Assembly (NCBI RefSeq): GCF_014189505.1
Contig: NZ_CP050301.1
Location: 3,107,501-3,171,500 of the forward strand
Source: Phyllobacterium sp. 628
GTDB lineage: Bacteria; Pseudomonadota; Alphaproteobacteria; Rhizobiales; Rhizobiaceae
Direction: 5' to 3'
DNA length: 64,000 bases
Part shown: positions 49,195-57,896 of the stretch, in pieces
Numbering within the stretch: the stretch's first letter is position 1
Layout: every line of letters begins with the position of its first letter
Made by a program: the position numbers and the translations under genes
The notes under the pieces: generated by a model
The model's database searches: none
Seen by the model: only the letters and a program-made list of their open reading frames with translations
Told to the model about the DNA's origin: nothing

Positions 49195-50124
49195 ATGGAA
49201 CGAAGCCTCAAGGCATTTTTAGCGGTTGCACGATGTGGAAATCTGACGTCGGCAGCGGAGATAGTAGGGCTAACCCAACCCGCCCTAACCAAGACAATCC
49301 AGCGGCTTGAAGAAGATTTCGGTGCGGGTTTATTTCAAAGAACAGCCCGGGGAATGCGGCTGACACGCGTGGGACGCACTTTATTCACCCACGCAGAAGC
49401 GATTGAACTCCAATACCGCCAGGCGCATGAAGAAGTCAAAGCGGCAAATTCAGGGGTAGTCAAAGAGTTAAAAATATCAGCAGGACCGGCCTATCATACA
49501 ACGATTGTGCCAGATCTGATCAGGCTCCTCAGCAGTGAATTTCCTGAAACAGACTTCATTCTCTCGGTGGACGTCGGTCAAACCTCTATAACCCGGCTGC
49601 TCACAGGTGAACTAGATTTCACATTAGGGGCAATTGCCACCTCGCCGCCTGAAGGTCTGGAAACACTCGAGGTCCTGCGAGCAGAGATGGTCCCATACTG
49701 CAGGCCCGGAAATCCCCTGGCGCTTCACGGAACGCTTCCCTCAACAGCCCTAAGCCATTGCCAGTGGATTGTTTACAAGCGTGATGCTTTGCTCGCTGAC
49801 AAGCTTGGTATGTATTATTCTGCACACCAATTGGCAGCGCCCAGAATCATCATGCGGGTGGATCCGTTGGGCTCGGCTTTTCGTATCGTAGCGACATCGG
49901 ATTTTCTGATGCTCGCGCCCGCGCAGATCGAACATTTGGCAAGTTCAGCGGGGCTGCGCCGTTTAAAAACCGACACACCCATATGGAAATACCCATCCGG
50001 AGCCTGGTTTCGCCAATCCTCGCGTCAGTATCCCATTATGCGCCGGGCTTTGGAACTCCTTCCCGGTCTGGTGGAGCAAGTGGCTCCGGCGATATTCCTT
50101 CCGGTTATTGCCCATAGAACTTAA
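49195..50124 (+). CDS. LysR family transcriptional regulator
   Basis: A 309-residue regulator. The N-terminal winged HTH (residues 1-60) shows FLAVARCGNLTSAAEIVGLT, QPALTKTIQRLEEDFG and LFQRTARGMRLT. The C-terminal part is a LysR substrate-binding domain (LLTGELDFTLGAIAT and similar). AAGGAATGAG precedes the ATG. It stands alone between long intergenic regions and may control the autotransporter downstream or a distant target. Confidence 0.92.
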   Translation: MERSLKAFLAVARCGNLTSAAEIVGLTQPALTKTIQRLEEDFGAGLFQRTARGMRLTRVGRTLFTHAEAIELQYRQAHEEVKAANSGVVKELKISAGPAYHTTIVPDLIRLLSSEFPETDFILSVDVGQTSITRLLTGELDFTLGAIATSPPEGLETLEVLRAEMVPYCRPGNPLALHGTLPSTALSHCQWIVYKRDALLADKLGMYYSAHQLAAPRIIMRVDPLGSAFRIVATSDFLMLAPAQIEHLASSAGLRRLKTDTPIWKYPSGAWFRQSSRQYPIMRRALELLPGLVEQVAPAIFLPVIAHRT

Positions 50125-50425
50125 TTTCATTTTTCGACAACTGGCGAGTGTGCCTATCCTGCTGCCAGGACTCATGATTTTGTCCACAAGAATAAGGGAC
50201 AGCAAATGACATTGTTTTATTTTAGTTTGAACGGCCACCCCATCACCTAGCCAGACACGACAGTTCACGTTGGACTGCACTGACACAGGCGTTCATTTCA
50301 AACGCCCCGTACGGCCAACGAAACATCTGACAACCCTGATCCTGAACCGTTCTGCGGAGGCTTTGTCATGCGCGGAGCAACTTTGACAACGAAAATCCAG
50401 CAAAAATCCGAGGGGGATATTGCCG
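50125..50425. other. Intergenic region before the autotransporter
   Basis: About 300 bp with no gene I can support. A small hairpin (ggcgtt/aacgcc, 50288-50306) could weakly end the LysR transcript. AGGGGG at 50411-50416 is the likely ribosome-binding site for the autotransporter. Confidence 0.55.
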
Positions 50426-53400
50426 ATGTATACTCAAAGTATTTTTTCAGACCGGCACGCCAATTGTGGCAAGTATCGTCACTACAAAGCAGCGCTTTAT
50501 GCCAGCGTGGTTCTTTCCGCAGCAGTGTTTTCCCTGCCAGTTTTCGCACAGAATGCACCAGGCCAATATTTCAATGCCGATGGGTCTCGCACCAATGATC
50601 TTGAAGCGGCTGCTCAGACTTGGCGAACGCCTGAATTTAACAAGGATTGGGGCCTGTCCGCAATGCGTGCGGAATATGCCTACGCTTTGGGTTATTCTGG
50701 AAAGAATACAAAGACTGGTGTCATGGACTCGGGTATCGACATCAACCACCCGGAATTTAAGGACAAGAACCGCATCCATACAGTCGATACAAAAGGTGTT
50801 TATTCTAGCGATAGCACCCAATACGAAGGCAATGGTGCATTGCCCTTTAAGAAAGGTGATTCTTTCGACATCTCTGGCGCTTACAATCCCGCCTACAATG
50901 ATAGTCACGGTACCCATGTCAGCGGAAGCATCGGTGCTGCGCGTGACAATCAGGGAATGCATGGTGTCGCCTTTGACACCAATATCTATGTTGCCAATAC
51001 CCACGGAACAGATAGCAACCGGCTGCAAGGGTCGGATTCGCTAGACTACAACTACTTTATGGCTGCTTACGATGCTCTGGCCTCGCAAGGCGTCAAGTTC
51101 GTCAACAACAGTTGGGGATCAGACTCCCGTTATGACACTGATTATTTTGAAAATCAGACTGGTACTATTCCAGATTTTGTCCGCGCTTACAGTAATTTCT
51201 GGGCAAAAAGCCAAAAGGGAGAGAAAACATGGCTGGATGCCGTGGGCGACGCTTCTAACAAGCATGGCATCATCCAGATTGTATCGGCATCCAATGACGG
51301 GCCAATGCAACACCCGGATTTGTTCGCTGCACTTCCATATTTCCGGCCTGAACTCGAGGGTCGCTGGCTTGCCGTTGCGTGGGCCGACCCTGTGAGAGGT
51401 CCGGATAGAAAACCGGTGCTAGGCAAATACGGAGACATCTCTCTTTATTCTAATCGCTGTGGTGTTTCTCGCTATTGGTGTGTCGATGCGCCGGGAGGCC
51501 GTATTTACAGCAGCGTACCGGATGGTAAATATGCGACATATGATGGTACATCGATGTCAGCCCCCCACGCTTCGGGCGCATTAGCGGTTATTCAGAGCCG
51601 TTTCCCCTATATGACGCCGGAACAGGTGCTGTCTGTCATGCTCACAACGTCTGGGCATGACGGTGTCATCACGCGTCATCCCAGTTATGATGACGGTTGG
51701 GGCAATATTGACCTGAAAAATGCAATGAACGGCCCCGGTCAGTTCATGGGAAAATTTGCGGTCAGTTTGCCCGGCGGTATCAGTGATACCTGGTCCAACG
51801 ATATCACCGATGAAGCACTGAAGTATCGCCGTGACGATGAGGCAGCGGATCAGGCCGTGCTGAAGAAGTCGTTGAGCGATAAGGGCTGGGACAAAGGTCT
51901 CCCTGCTAATGCCAGCAACGACGATAAGGCCGCATATGATTATCTGACGAAAATCATCGCCATACGTGAAGACGCAATTGCGCAACATGCAAAAGTCACG
52001 CAGTGCAGTCTTGAAAAACTTGGTGACGGCCATCTGATCCTTGAGGGCAAGAATACCTATACGGGCAGCACTTGGGTGCGCGGCGGCACGCTCAGCGTCA
52101 ATGGTTCCATCACCTCCGATGTTACAGTCGATGGAAGCGGCATTGGCGTTGTTGATCCGCAGACCGGCATTACAACGACAACCGGCGGCATTCTTGGCGG
52201 CAATGGTTTTGTCGGCGGGTTGATGGTGCATGCGGGCGGGACGGTTGCGCCGGGCAATTCGGTTGGAACCCTCACGGCCAATGGTGATGCGAGCTTCGAT
52301 CCGGGCAGCCGGTTTGCCGTTGAAGTCAATGGCAATGGCAATGGCGGGGCTGACAAGCTCACCGTCGGCGGCAAGACAACATTGCTCGGCGGCATCGTCA
52401 CGGTTTCGCCGGAGAACGGCAAGGAGCCCTTGACGCCAGCAGAAACTCTGGCGCTTTTGAACAAGAGCTATACGATCCTCACTTCTACCGGTGGTGTCTC
52501 CGGTGCCTTCGACAGCGTCCTTCCCGCCTATCTCTTCATCGGCGGGGCACTGGCCTATGATCCCAATGATGTGATGCTGACCCTGTCACGCAATGGCGTG
52601 GCCTTTGCCGATGTGGGGCAGACGAAGAATGAGAAGTCAGTGGGTAATGCTCTTGAGGCGCTCGGGCTTGGCGACACGCTGTATGATACGGTGGCCACGG
52701 CAACCTATGCTGCCAATCTTCCGGCCGACTTTGACAGCCTCTCCGGCGAGATCCATGCCTCGGTGCAGGGTGTGCTTGCCGAAGACAGCCGCTTTGTCCG
52801 CGATGCAGCCACAAACCGCATCAGGTCCGCCTTCGGGGACGGAACAGGTGCCAAGGCATCAGCACCGGTGCTGGCCTATGGGCCGGATGGTGCTGATAAA
52901 GCCGGGACACTGGCTGCTGCCGATACCAAAACCACTGCCATCTGGGCCGAGGGCTATGGTTCATGGAGCCAGCGCGATGGGACAAGCAATGCATCCGGGC
53001 TTTCCCGCAATGTCGGCGGCTTCGTCACCGGGCTTGATGGCATCATTGCCGACGGGTTGTTCCATTCCGATTGGCGTCTTGGTCTTCTGGCCGGCTATGG
53101 CAACACATCCATCCATACGGATCGCGGTCATGGCTCCGCCGACAGCTATCAGGTCGGTGTCTATGGCGGCACCAAGCTGGATGCCATGACGTTGAGCCTT
53201 GGTGCCAGTCTTGCCCATCATGCAATCGATACCAGCCGCAGGGCGCATCTTCTAACCATTGATGAAGGTGATGATGCCGCCTATACGGCCAAGTCCGTGC
53301 AGGTGTTCGGTGAAGCCTCCTACCGCATCGATACGCCCTATGCTGCGCTTGAACCCTTTGCCGGGGCAGCTTACGTGCATCTCAAAACCGATGGCTTTGC

Positions 53401-53764
53401 CGAAACCGGCGGTTTGACGGCGCTCTCGTCCAATGGCGACACAACGGACCTGACCACCACAACGCTTGGCCTCAGGGCCTCGCATGGCTTTGCCATCTGC
53501 GATGCCACCATCCTTACCGCCCATGGCATGGCGGGCTGGCGGCATGCTTTTGGCGATACGACACCAACGGCCAATCTCGCCTTTGCCAGTGGTTCTGCCT
53601 TCTCCATCGACGGCTTGCCGATTGCACAGGACACCGCACTGGTCGAAGCCGGGTTTGATGTGAATATCGGCAAAGCCACCAGCCTTGGCATCAGCTATAA
53701 TGGCCAGTTCTCAGCCAATGCCCATGACAATGCCGTCAAAGCTGATCTGACCGTGAAGTTTTAG
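50426..53764 (+). CDS. Autotransporter subtilisin-like serine protease
   Basis: A roughly 1112-residue type Va autotransporter. An extended signal peptide of about 40 residues leads to an S8 protease: aspartate in GVMDSGIDINHPEF, histidine in NDSHGTHVSGSIG and serine in GTSMSAPHASGALA. Next comes an autotransporter-associated repeat (GKNTYTGSTWVRGGTLSV and FVGGLMVHAGGTVAPGNSVG), a linker, then a C-terminal beta-barrel domain (WAEGYGSWSQRDG onward, ending in the aromatic-containing KADLTVKF). The barrel passes the protease through the outer membrane. A TTG two codons earlier is possible. By eye, the protease half is less GC-rich than the barrel half. Confidence 0.93.
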   Translation: MYTQSIFSDRHANCGKYRHYKAALYASVVLSAAVFSLPVFAQNAPGQYFNADGSRTNDLEAAAQTWRTPEFNKDWGLSAMRAEYAYALGYSGKNTKTGVMDSGIDINHPEFKDKNRIHTVDTKGVYSSDSTQYEGNGALPFKKGDSFDISGAYNPAYNDSHGTHVSGSIGAARDNQGMHGVAFDTNIYVANTHGTDSNRLQGSDSLDYNYFMAAYDALASQGVKFVNNSWGSDSRYDTDYFENQTGTIPDFVRAYSNFWAKSQKGEKTWLDAVGDASNKHGIIQIVSASNDGPMQHPDLFAALPYFRPELEGRWLAVAWADPVRGPDRKPVLGKYGDISLYSNRCGVSRYWCVDAPGGRIYSSVPDGKYATYDGTSMSAPHASGALAVIQSRFPYMTPEQVLSVMLTTSGHDGVITRHPSYDDGWGNIDLKNAMNGPGQFMGKFAVSLPGGISDTWSNDITDEALKYRRDDEAADQAVLKKSLSDKGWDKGLPANASNDDKAAYDYLTKIIAIREDAIAQHAKVTQCSLEKLGDGHLILEGKNTYTGSTWVRGGTLSVNGSITSDVTVDGSGIGVVDPQTGITTTTGGILGGNGFVGGLMVHAGGTVAPGNSVGTLTANGDASFDPGSRFAVEVNGNGNGGADKLTVGGKTTLLGGIVTVSPENGKEPLTPAETLALLNKSYTILTSTGGVSGAFDSVLPAYLFIGGALAYDPNDVMLTLSRNGVAFADVGQTKNEKSVGNALEALGLGDTLYDTVATATYAANLPADFDSLSGEIHASVQGVLAEDSRFVRDAATNRIRSAFGDGTGAKASAPVLAYGPDGADKAGTLAAADTKTTAIWAEGYGSWSQRDGTSNASGLSRNVGGFVTGLDGIIADGLFHSDWRLGLLAGYGNTSIHTDRGHGSADSYQVGVYGGTKLDAMTLSLGASLAHHAIDTSRRAHLLTIDEGDDAAYTAKSVQVFGEASYRIDTPYAALEPFAGAAYVHLKTDGFAETGGLTALSSNGDTTDLTTTTLGLRASHGFAICDATILTAHGMAGWRHAFGDTTPTANLAFASGSAFSIDGLPIAQDTALVEAGFDVNIGKATSLGISYNGQFSANAHDNAVKADLTVKF

Positions 53765-53845
53765 GGGAACAAGCAGAGCATAAACCAATCTGAAGCCAGA
53801 CCACCTTCCCCCGTTCCATTGACCTGCGTCAGGGAACGAAACTCA

Positions 53846-53867
53846 ACAGGCTCCGCAAGGAGCCTGT
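53846..53867 (+). terminator. Rho-independent terminator of the autotransporter gene
   Basis: Arms acaggctcc and ggagcctgt around a 4-base loop, followed by TCTTTATT. It sits between the autotransporter stop and the convergent cobT gene. Confidence 0.85.
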
Positions 53868-53885
53868 TCTTTATTCAAGCTGTTC

Positions 53886-54903
53886 TTAGTCGCGGTTGCT
53901 GACACCAGCCTGGTCAAATGTAGCCATGCCGCTGTGGCAGAGCGCAGCTGCTTTGACAATGCCAGCGGCAAGTGCTGCACCTGTGCCCTCGCCCAACCGC
54001 ATGCCAAGATCAAGCAACGGTTTCTTGCCGAGCTTTTCCAACACCTTGCGATGACCGGGTTCCGCTGACACGTGACCAAACAGGCAATGATCAATCGCTT
54101 CCGGATTGGCCGCGTGCAGAATAGCGGCAGCTGCGGTTGCGACATAGCCATCGATGATAACCGGGATTTTTTTCGACGCGCGTCGCCAGAATTGCTCCGG
54201 CCATTGCGGCAATTTCCCGCCCACCCAGACGCCGCAGAACTTCCAGCGGATCCTTCAGATGGGAAGCGTGCAGCGCCACGGCAGCACGCACGGCATCCGC
54301 TTTACGTTTCATACCATCGCTGTTGGCCCCCGTACCGGGCCCGACCCATTCTTCAGCCGTGCCGCCATAAAGACCATTGAAAATTGCGGCAGCGATGGTG
54401 GTGTTACCGATCCCCATCTCGCCGATGCAAAGCAGATCCGTGCCACCTGCAATCGATTCCATGCCGAATGCCATCGTCGCAGCACAGGTCTTTTCGTCCA
54501 TGGCGGCTTCTTCGGTGATATCCGCCGTTGGATATTCCAGAGCCAGGTCAAAAATCTTCAGGCCGAGATCATTGGCAATGCAAATCTGGTTGATCGCCGC
54601 GCCGCCTGCGGCGAAATTCTCCACCATCTGTGCCGTGACCGACGATGGATAGGGCGAGACACCTTTGGCCGTCACACCGTGATTGCCGGCAAAGACCGCC
54701 ACAAGCGGGCGGGTTATCTGCGGACGCGAACGGCCTGTCCAGGCTGCCAGCCATTCGACGATCTCCTCCATGCGGCCCAATGCGCCCGGTGGCTTAGTCA
54801 GGGTCGAGTCGCGTTTGCGTACAGCGGCCACTGCGGCCTCGTCCGGTCCGGGCAGGGTTTCGATGAGAGTACGAAAATCGTCAAATGGCAGGCCGGTGGT
54901 CAT
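53886..54903 (-). pseudogene. cobT: Nicotinate-nucleotide--dimethylbenzimidazole phosphoribosyltransferase, frameshifted
   Basis: This encodes the enzyme that makes alpha-ribazole phosphate, the lower-ligand precursor of cobalamin. From ATG at 54903 (MTTGLPFDDFRTLIETLPGP) the frame runs through KPPGALGRMEEIVEW, FAGNHGVTAKGVSPYP, GEMGIGNTTIAAA and GPGTGANSDGM to [20 protein letters not shown], then shifts at a seven-base A run (54168-54174 region) where six are expected and ends prematurely near 54091. The proper C-terminal part ([15 protein letters not shown], then [14 protein letters not shown] and [15 protein letters not shown]) continues in the next frame to 53886. Either a single-base sequencing insertion or a real mutation. 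Confidence 0.9.
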
Positions 54904-55030
54904 GATATTCCTTGCGGTCAAGTCTTCATGGCAAATTATCAATCCCCGTCCTATAAGCTTTGCCGAACGAAACGCAAAGGTCATCGGACGGCATTGAATG
55001 TCGCGGCCCCTTGATCAACAGGAACGTGCC

Positions 55031-55804
55031 ATGGATCTGGTGAAAGAAACGATGCGCGCACTGGCATTTCTGTCGAGGTGGCCGGTTTCGCCGCAATGGT
55101 TCGAGGATTATACGGGTTCCCTGCACGACACGGCGCGCGGCTTTCCCTTAGCCGGACTCATCATTGCACTGCCGCCGGCTTTGGTGATCCTGCTCGGATC
55201 GGCATTTGATATGCCTGAATTCGTCACGGCGCTGCTGCTGGTCACCACATCAATCATTGTGACCGGCGCCCTGCACGAGGACGGTCTGGCCGATGTGGCC
55301 GACGGGTTCTACGGCGGCAAACCGCTTGAACGGCGTCTTGAGATTATGAAGGATTCGGCTATCGGCTCCTACGGCACGCTTGCCCTCATCATCTCGGTGC
55401 TTTTGCGAACGGCACTTTACACGGATGTTCTGACAGAGCTTAGCCCGATTTCTTCCATCGCTGTTCTTGCCGGAACAGAAGCCGCCAGTCGCGCCCTGCT
55501 GGTGAAATTCTGGCAGACGCTGCCTTCCGCACGCAAGGGAGGAGTATCCGACCGTGCAGGAACGCCCACCCTTGCGGCCGCCAACTTTGCGCTCATTCTC
55601 GGCACTGTTGCCTTCGCGCTCAGCTATGGCGCTGCCGCAGGACCACTCGCACTCATAATTCCCGCATGCTTGACAGGGCTGGTCTTCTTCGGTTTCTCGG
55701 CGCTTTGCCGGGAGAAAATTGGAGGCCAGACCGGCGATACATTGGGCGCAATGCAGCAATTGGCAACACTTTCCCTGCTGCTCGGGCTTGTCATTACACT
55801 CTAA
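55031..55804 (+). CDS. cobS: Adenosylcobinamide-GDP ribazoletransferase
   Basis: A roughly 257-residue membrane enzyme joining adenosylcobinamide-GDP to alpha-ribazole in the last steps of cobalamin assembly (CobS, cobalamin-5'-phosphate synthase). It has FLSRWPVSPQWFEDY, the conserved GALHEDGLADVADGFYGG with the metal-binding acidic residues, and MKDSAIGSYGTLALI. Several hydrophobic helices follow. I chose the ATG at 55031 after AGGAAC; 54998 is an earlier alternative. It is divergent from cobT, the preceding step in the pathway. Confidence 0.92.
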   Translation: MDLVKETMRALAFLSRWPVSPQWFEDYTGSLHDTARGFPLAGLIIALPPALVILLGSAFDMPEFVTALLLVTTSIIVTGALHEDGLADVADGFYGGKPLERRLEIMKDSAIGSYGTLALIISVLLRTALYTDVLTELSPISSIAVLAGTEAASRALLVKFWQTLPSARKGGVSDRAGTPTLAAANFALILGTVAFALSYGAAAGPLALIIPACLTGLVFFGFSALCREKIGGQTGDTLGAMQQLATLSLLLGLVITL

Positions 55805-55822
55805 CCGTACCAGATTTTAGGG

Positions 55823-56056
55823 ATGGATATGATCGAGTCACCCTGCATCCTCGTCTGCGCCATCGACATCAAGACCGGCTATTGTTTCGGTTGCGGGCGC
55901 ACGCGTGAAGAAATCGGTGCCTGGACGATCATGTCACCGGACAACCGCCGCACAGTGATGGCTGGTCTTCCTGCCCGGCTGGAAGCACTTGAGCGCCGTC
56001 CGCGCCGAGAGACCCGGCGGACCCGCATGGCGCGCGAAAAAGAACAGGGTGTTTGA
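55823..56056 (+). CDS. DUF1289 domain-containing protein
   Basis: A 77-residue small protein with the DUF1289 cysteine pattern: IESPCILVCAIDIKTGYCFG, then CGRTREEIGAW. Four cysteines suggest metal or Fe-S binding; the C-terminal third is arginine/glutamate-rich. It lies 18 bp after cobS and 5 bp before the next gene, so it is probably in their operon. Function unknown. Confidence 0.85.
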   Translation: MDMIESPCILVCAIDIKTGYCFGCGRTREEIGAWTIMSPDNRRTVMAGLPARLEALERRPRRETRRTRMAREKEQGV

Positions 56057-56061
56057 GTAAA

Positions 56062-56766
56062 ATGCCGCGGCTGTTTTGGATCATTATTGCAGCACTGGCG
56101 GGAGTGACACTGCTTCTGATTGCCAACAATGACAGCGGCTCGACATTCGGCTTGAACAACGACCAGTTTGCCCGCTTTGCCTATCTCAGCATTTGGGGCA
56201 TCGTCGTCGCGGCGGGCATCCTTGGCTCCGGTATTCCGCTCAGCCATTTTCTGCGCAGCTTGGCGATTTGGCTGATCATTCTTCTCGCTCTCGTTGCCGG
56301 ATATCAATATCGCTATGAGTTGCAGGATATCGGCCACCGCATCACGGCGGGTCTCATTCCCGGCAGTCCGATTTCAACCCGCGATGGTGATGGTGCCATT
56401 ACCGTGACTTTGGCCAAGGCTGATAATGGACATTTCGAAATCAATGGAACCGTGGACAATGCGCCGGTTGCTTTTATGGTCGATACCGGCGCATCGTCCA
56501 TCGTACTGTCCTATAATGACGCACAGCGCGCCGGTCTCAATCCTGACAAGCTGGCCTACAGAACGCCGATCATGACCGCCAATGGCGCAACGACAGCGGC
56601 CATCGTCACCCTGAACAGCATCAAAATCGGCGCCATCGAACGCTATAATATTCGCGCGATGGTGGCACAGGATGGCCGCATGGATGGTAGCCTTCTCGGC
56701 ATGAATTTTCTCAATACCCTGAGTGGATTTTCAGTGCGCGGCGACCGGCTGATTCTGTCGAACTAA
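56062..56766 (+). CDS. Retropepsin-like aspartic protease, TIGR02281 family
   Basis: A roughly 234-residue membrane-anchored protein. Three hydrophobic helices in the first 95 residues are followed by a retropepsin-like domain with the catalytic aspartate in VAFMVDTGASSIVLSYNDAQ and the flap/dimer region near LLGMNFLNTLSGF. The family is of the periplasmic clan AA type; targets are unknown. The ATG at 56062 comes 5 bp after the DUF1289 stop. It overlaps convergent dusA by 4 bp. Confidence 0.85.
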   Translation: MPRLFWIIIAALAGVTLLLIANNDSGSTFGLNNDQFARFAYLSIWGIVVAAGILGSGIPLSHFLRSLAIWLIILLALVAGYQYRYELQDIGHRITAGLIPGSPISTRDGDGAITVTLAKADNGHFEINGTVDNAPVAFMVDTGASSIVLSYNDAQRAGLNPDKLAYRTPIMTANGATTAAIVTLNSIKIGAIERYNIRAMVAQDGRMDGSLLGMNFLNTLSGFSVRGDRLILSN

Positions 56767-57791
56767 GCTGCCTGTTCAGCCAGTCCCATTTGCACAGCCT
56801 CGTAAGCCCGGCGAATAATCGCACTGTTGGCATTCGGCTGATTGGCCTCCGTGGACAAAATCTGCCGCCAGCGGCGGGCACCGGCTGCACCGTGGAACAT
56901 GCCCACCATGTGGCGCGTCACATGCGAAAGTCTGCCGCCCTGGCTGATATGGCTGTCAGCATAGATGCACATATGATCGATGATCGCCTCAATCGCAGCT
57001 GGCTGTTGTGCATCGCCATAAATAGCGCTGTCGACGTCCAGCAACATGAACGGGTTGTTGTAGGCAGCCCGGCCCAGCATGACACCATCCACATGATTCA
57101 AATGATGAAGCGCTTCATCGCGCGTCTGAATACCACCATTGATCCCGATGAATTGACTCGGGTTTTGCTGTTTCAGCCGATAGACCCTGTCGTAATCGAG
57201 TGGCGGAATATCGCGGTTTTCCTTGGGCGAAAGTCCTTTGAGCCATGCCTTGCGGGCATGCACCCACAATGCATCTGAACCGGCTTCGAAAACACCACCA
57301 GCCAGATCATCCAGCGCCTGCTCAATATCCTGGTCATCAACGCCGATACGGCATTTCACCGTCACAGGAATAGCGACCGATTGCTTCATGGCAGCAACAC
57401 AATCCGCAACAAGCCGCGGAGTCTTCATAAGACAAGCACCAAATGTTCCGGATTGGACGCGGTCGGATGGGCAGCCGACATTGAGATTAATCTCGCGATA
57501 GCCAAGCGCCTCACCTATCCCGGCGGCTGCAGCCAGTTTCGCCGGATCCGAGCCACCCAGTTGCAGAGCAACGGGGTGCTCCTGTGCCGAAAATCCCAAA
57601 ATCCGTTCACGATTACCGTGGATTGCGGCATCGGCAACAATCATCTCGGTGTACAGCAAAGCATGACGCGTGAACTGCCGGTGCAGAGTCCGGCAATGAC
57701 GATCCGTCCAGTCGATCATGGGGGCTACAGCAAAAACGCGACCGCCGTAAATGCTTGCGTTTGTTGAATTTTCTAAGTTATTTCGTTGCAT
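56763..57791 (-). CDS. dusA: tRNA dihydrouridine(20/20a) synthase DusA
   Basis: A 342-residue FMN enzyme reducing uridine 20/20a in the D-loop of tRNAs. It has the flavin-binding FAVAPMIDWTDRHCRTLHRQ near the N-terminus, INLNVGCPSDRVQSGTFGAC with the catalytic cysteine, VTVKCRIGVDD and NGGIQTRDEA. The first 20 residues are not part of the conserved fold. The 5' end faces a tyrosine integrase gene 105 bp away: dusA is a well-known integration target and the conserved region at 57706-57726 is the likely attachment core. The integrated element may therefore supply the first codons of this dusA copy. Confidence 0.95.
   Translation of the reverse strand: MQRNNLENSTNASIYGGRVFAVAPMIDWTDRHCRTLHRQFTRHALLYTEMIVADAAIHGNRERILGFSAQEHPVALQLGGSDPAKLAAAAGIGEALGYREINLNVGCPSDRVQSGTFGACLMKTPRLVADCVAAMKQSVAIPVTVKCRIGVDDQDIEQALDDLAGGVFEAGSDALWVHARKAWLKGLSPKENRDIPPLDYDRVYRLKQQNPSQFIGINGGIQTRDEALHHLNHVDGVMLGRAAYNNPFMLLDVDSAIYGDAQQPAAIEAIIDHMCIYADSHISQGGRLSHVTRHMVGMFHGAAGARRWRQILSTEANQPNANSAIIRRAYEAVQMGLAEQAA
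57706..57726. other. Candidate attL core inside dusA
   Basis: This stretch encodes the APMIDWT part of DusA. Mobile elements with dusA-specific tyrosine integrases recombine near the 5' end of dusA in this kind of conserved sequence. Position and boundaries are inferred from the neighbouring integrase; the matching attR would be beyond the right edge. Confidence 0.5.
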
Positions 57792-57805
57792 TTCATGCTC
57801 AACAT

Positions 57806-57832
57806 GTTGCGTATCGTTGTGTATATCGCAAC
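57806..57832. promoter_or_regulatory. Inverted GTTGCG/CGCAAC motif upstream of the integrase
   Basis: Half-sites gttgcg (57806-57811) and tcgcaac (57826-57832) face each other with 14 bases between and share the GTTGCG core of the palindrome at 63279-63299. Two copies of ttgtgtat (57817 and 57837, 20 bp apart) overlap it. Possible repressor or integrase-arm sites; evidence is weak. Confidence 0.35.
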
Positions 57833-57896
57833 GTACTTGTGTATTTGTTCGCTATGTTTATAACAATGTGAGAAACTGGAGAGTGATGTTATAAGC

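Noticed and set aside
54904-55030. Cobalamin riboswitch between cobT and cobS
   Set aside because: The gap is too short and I see no B12-box-like sequence.
57780-57896. tRNA gene as attachment site of the element
   Set aside because: No cloverleaf or CCA-like end is present; the position next to dusA explains the integration site.
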